Shown piece after piece: positions 62,821 to 64,000 of a stretch of 64,000 nucleotides of DNA. Origin of the DNA: Metaphire vulgaris (Eukaryota; Annelida; Clitellata; Crassiclitellata; Megascolecidae); the NCBI GenBank assembly GCA_018105865.1, contig CM030848.1, forward strand, positions 10,794,801-10,858,800, written 5' to 3'. A program made the position numbers and the translations under genes. Each line of letters begins with the position of its first letter. Positions within the stretch are counted from its first letter, which is position 1. Under the pieces are notes generated by a model. That model had not been told where the DNA came from. It did not search any database and saw only the letters and a program-made list of their open reading frames with translations.

Positions 62821-63094
62821 CTTTACTGCTGTTGTAGTCCATCTGGTTTGTAACCAGATCAGCAGATCTGTCAGCATTTTGGATTTGCTGTGTGTGGGGT
62901 CTACCATCTTTGAGTCCTATAACGGAAGTTCAGGGATTAGCTAGTCAAAACACTATAAGCAGCTTCAACATCAGGTTTTGTTATGTTTCAGTTTAACAGT
63001 CTATTCAAGTATTCTAGATATCAGCGATTCAATTGTCCTTGAAATTTCCTAACAAAGTTTTTAAAAATTCAAACACTAGTCATATATCAAGTAC

Positions 63095-63265
63095 CTGTTC
63101 TGAGTGGTTCTAGTTCAGATGTTTCTAATGATTTGGCAAGGAAATCATATGCTTCTAGCATCTCAATCTCCTTAATTTGCTCTTCATCATCTTTCCGTTT
63201 AGCTGGTCTTCTTCTGGAATCTTCTATCACAGGCACTATGTATTCTTCTGCAGATTCGCTTGTAA
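63095..63265 (-). CDS. Coding exon, 171 bp, phase 1 in and out
   Basis: The acceptor (gttttattttttag) precedes 63265 and the donor (acag|gtactt) follows 63095. Two bases, 56 codons and one G encode TSESAEEYIVPVIEDSRRRP, a basic AKRKDDEEQ stretch, and a probable amphipathic helix (IKEIEMLEAYDFLAKSLETS). All three exons right of 60.8 kb are multiples of three in phase 1, as are the three micro-exons at 4-9 kb. This is the most upstream exon I can support; the gene presumably continues beyond the window. Confidence 0.75.
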
Positions 63266-64000
63266 CTAAAAAATAAAACTACTGTATAATTTCGTGTATA
63301 ATACACAGCTGCTTATAATACACACTCTGAGTTTCGAGAGTCATCATAATGCTAAAATCTTAAAACCAATGGGCAATGCAATACGCAAACAAAATTTCAT
63401 CCCAGAATATAGCATTCACACTGTATCAAAGAACTTAGAACTTCCTAATTACACAAAGTTAGCAAAAGTGAATTGTTACATAGCCTTTATAGCACCTTTT
63501 TGCAAATTTACTCTACATAAAAGGGCTAGCGACCGACTTTGCCACTTGATGTCACACATCTTGAGAGCAGTGCAACAGACTACAGACGTTTGTACCTTTT
63601 CAAATCTTGTACTTCTAAAGGCATTTATGTTTAAAAGTATTGGTCACAACATTATTGTATTTAGTTAGGGTCTACAGCTTTATGGCTTTTTCATTTTTAA
63701 TCAGTTTGTTGTTAGCTGCTACTGAAAAAAGTCCAACTATATTTTATTTTCTCATTTTGCCTCAAAATAAATTTGCTCTATTATCACCAATTAGCACCAG
63801 TTGCTTTGGGAAATTAGGCACAAGTACCAGTAATTTTTTTTAATTCATGAATTTGTATTGCACCTTGATAATATTGCTTATGGCATCAGTTTAAAGCTCT
63901 ATGCAGTAGTCCGTACAGTGAGTAGTGTTTGGATGAAAAGCACAGAAAAATTTATTCATATGCATAATAAGTACCCATACTGGGGGGGGGAAGTGCATAT
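63266..64000. other. Intron or upstream sequence, no exon recognised
   Basis: AT-rich sequence with no symmetric phase-1 exon. One candidate with good splice words (near 63590-63620) has mismatched phases and was not accepted. A G-run sits at the window edge (63982-63990). Confidence 0.4.

Overview
This is animal (metazoan) genomic DNA, probably from an invertebrate. It has introns with GT/AG splice sites, no bacterial gene packing, and debris of Merlin-like, hAT-like, piggyBac-like, fold-back and non-LTR elements. No sequence-level marker lets me name the species. One run of 100 N (22799-22898) marks a scaffold join.

Nearly all coding content is on the minus strand and belongs to one extraordinary protein family. 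Reading right to left, three small exons (63265-63095, 62648-62484, 60919-60824) each start and end in phase 1 and lead in phase into a giant exon whose acceptor is at 58272. That exon encodes a unique head of about 345 residues, then about 56 tandem copies of a 561-bp (187-residue) unit that is about one third glutamate, then a unique tail of roughly 330 residues ending at a stop at 24408. It is interrupted once by a diverged 'interlude' (about 37195-37590) and by some 25 small indels that look mainly like consensus errors. Ignoring those, it is a single exon of about 33.9 kb encoding about 11,300 residues.

Left of the gap, the 3' end of the same exon appears again (10422-22798), with about 20 repeat units, the same tail, the same 3' flank and the same small transposons. 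The near identity of the flanks points to a second haplotype placed in tandem, or to a very recent duplication. The repeat number between tail and interlude differs (about 4 units against about 21).

Further left on the same strand are three tiny exons (8631-8596, 7938-7894, 4178-4134; 12, 15 and 15 codons), again all phase 1 in and out. Beyond them is a second, diverged array (1982 to the window edge) with a 203-residue unit clearly related to the 187-residue one. I infer a gene with alternative giant 3' exons joined by symmetric small exons, or two tandem paralogues. PDG-containing modules in head and tail, and the giant-exon architecture, recall giant ankyrin isoforms, but no diagnostic ankyrin domain lies in the window, so this is only a hypothesis.

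The spacers at 2-10 kb and 58-62 kb hold inverted-repeat elements. Several have exact 8-9 bp target duplications, including fold-back elements whose arms are built from short tandem motifs. A degenerate non-LTR reverse transcriptase lies at 58969-60060.
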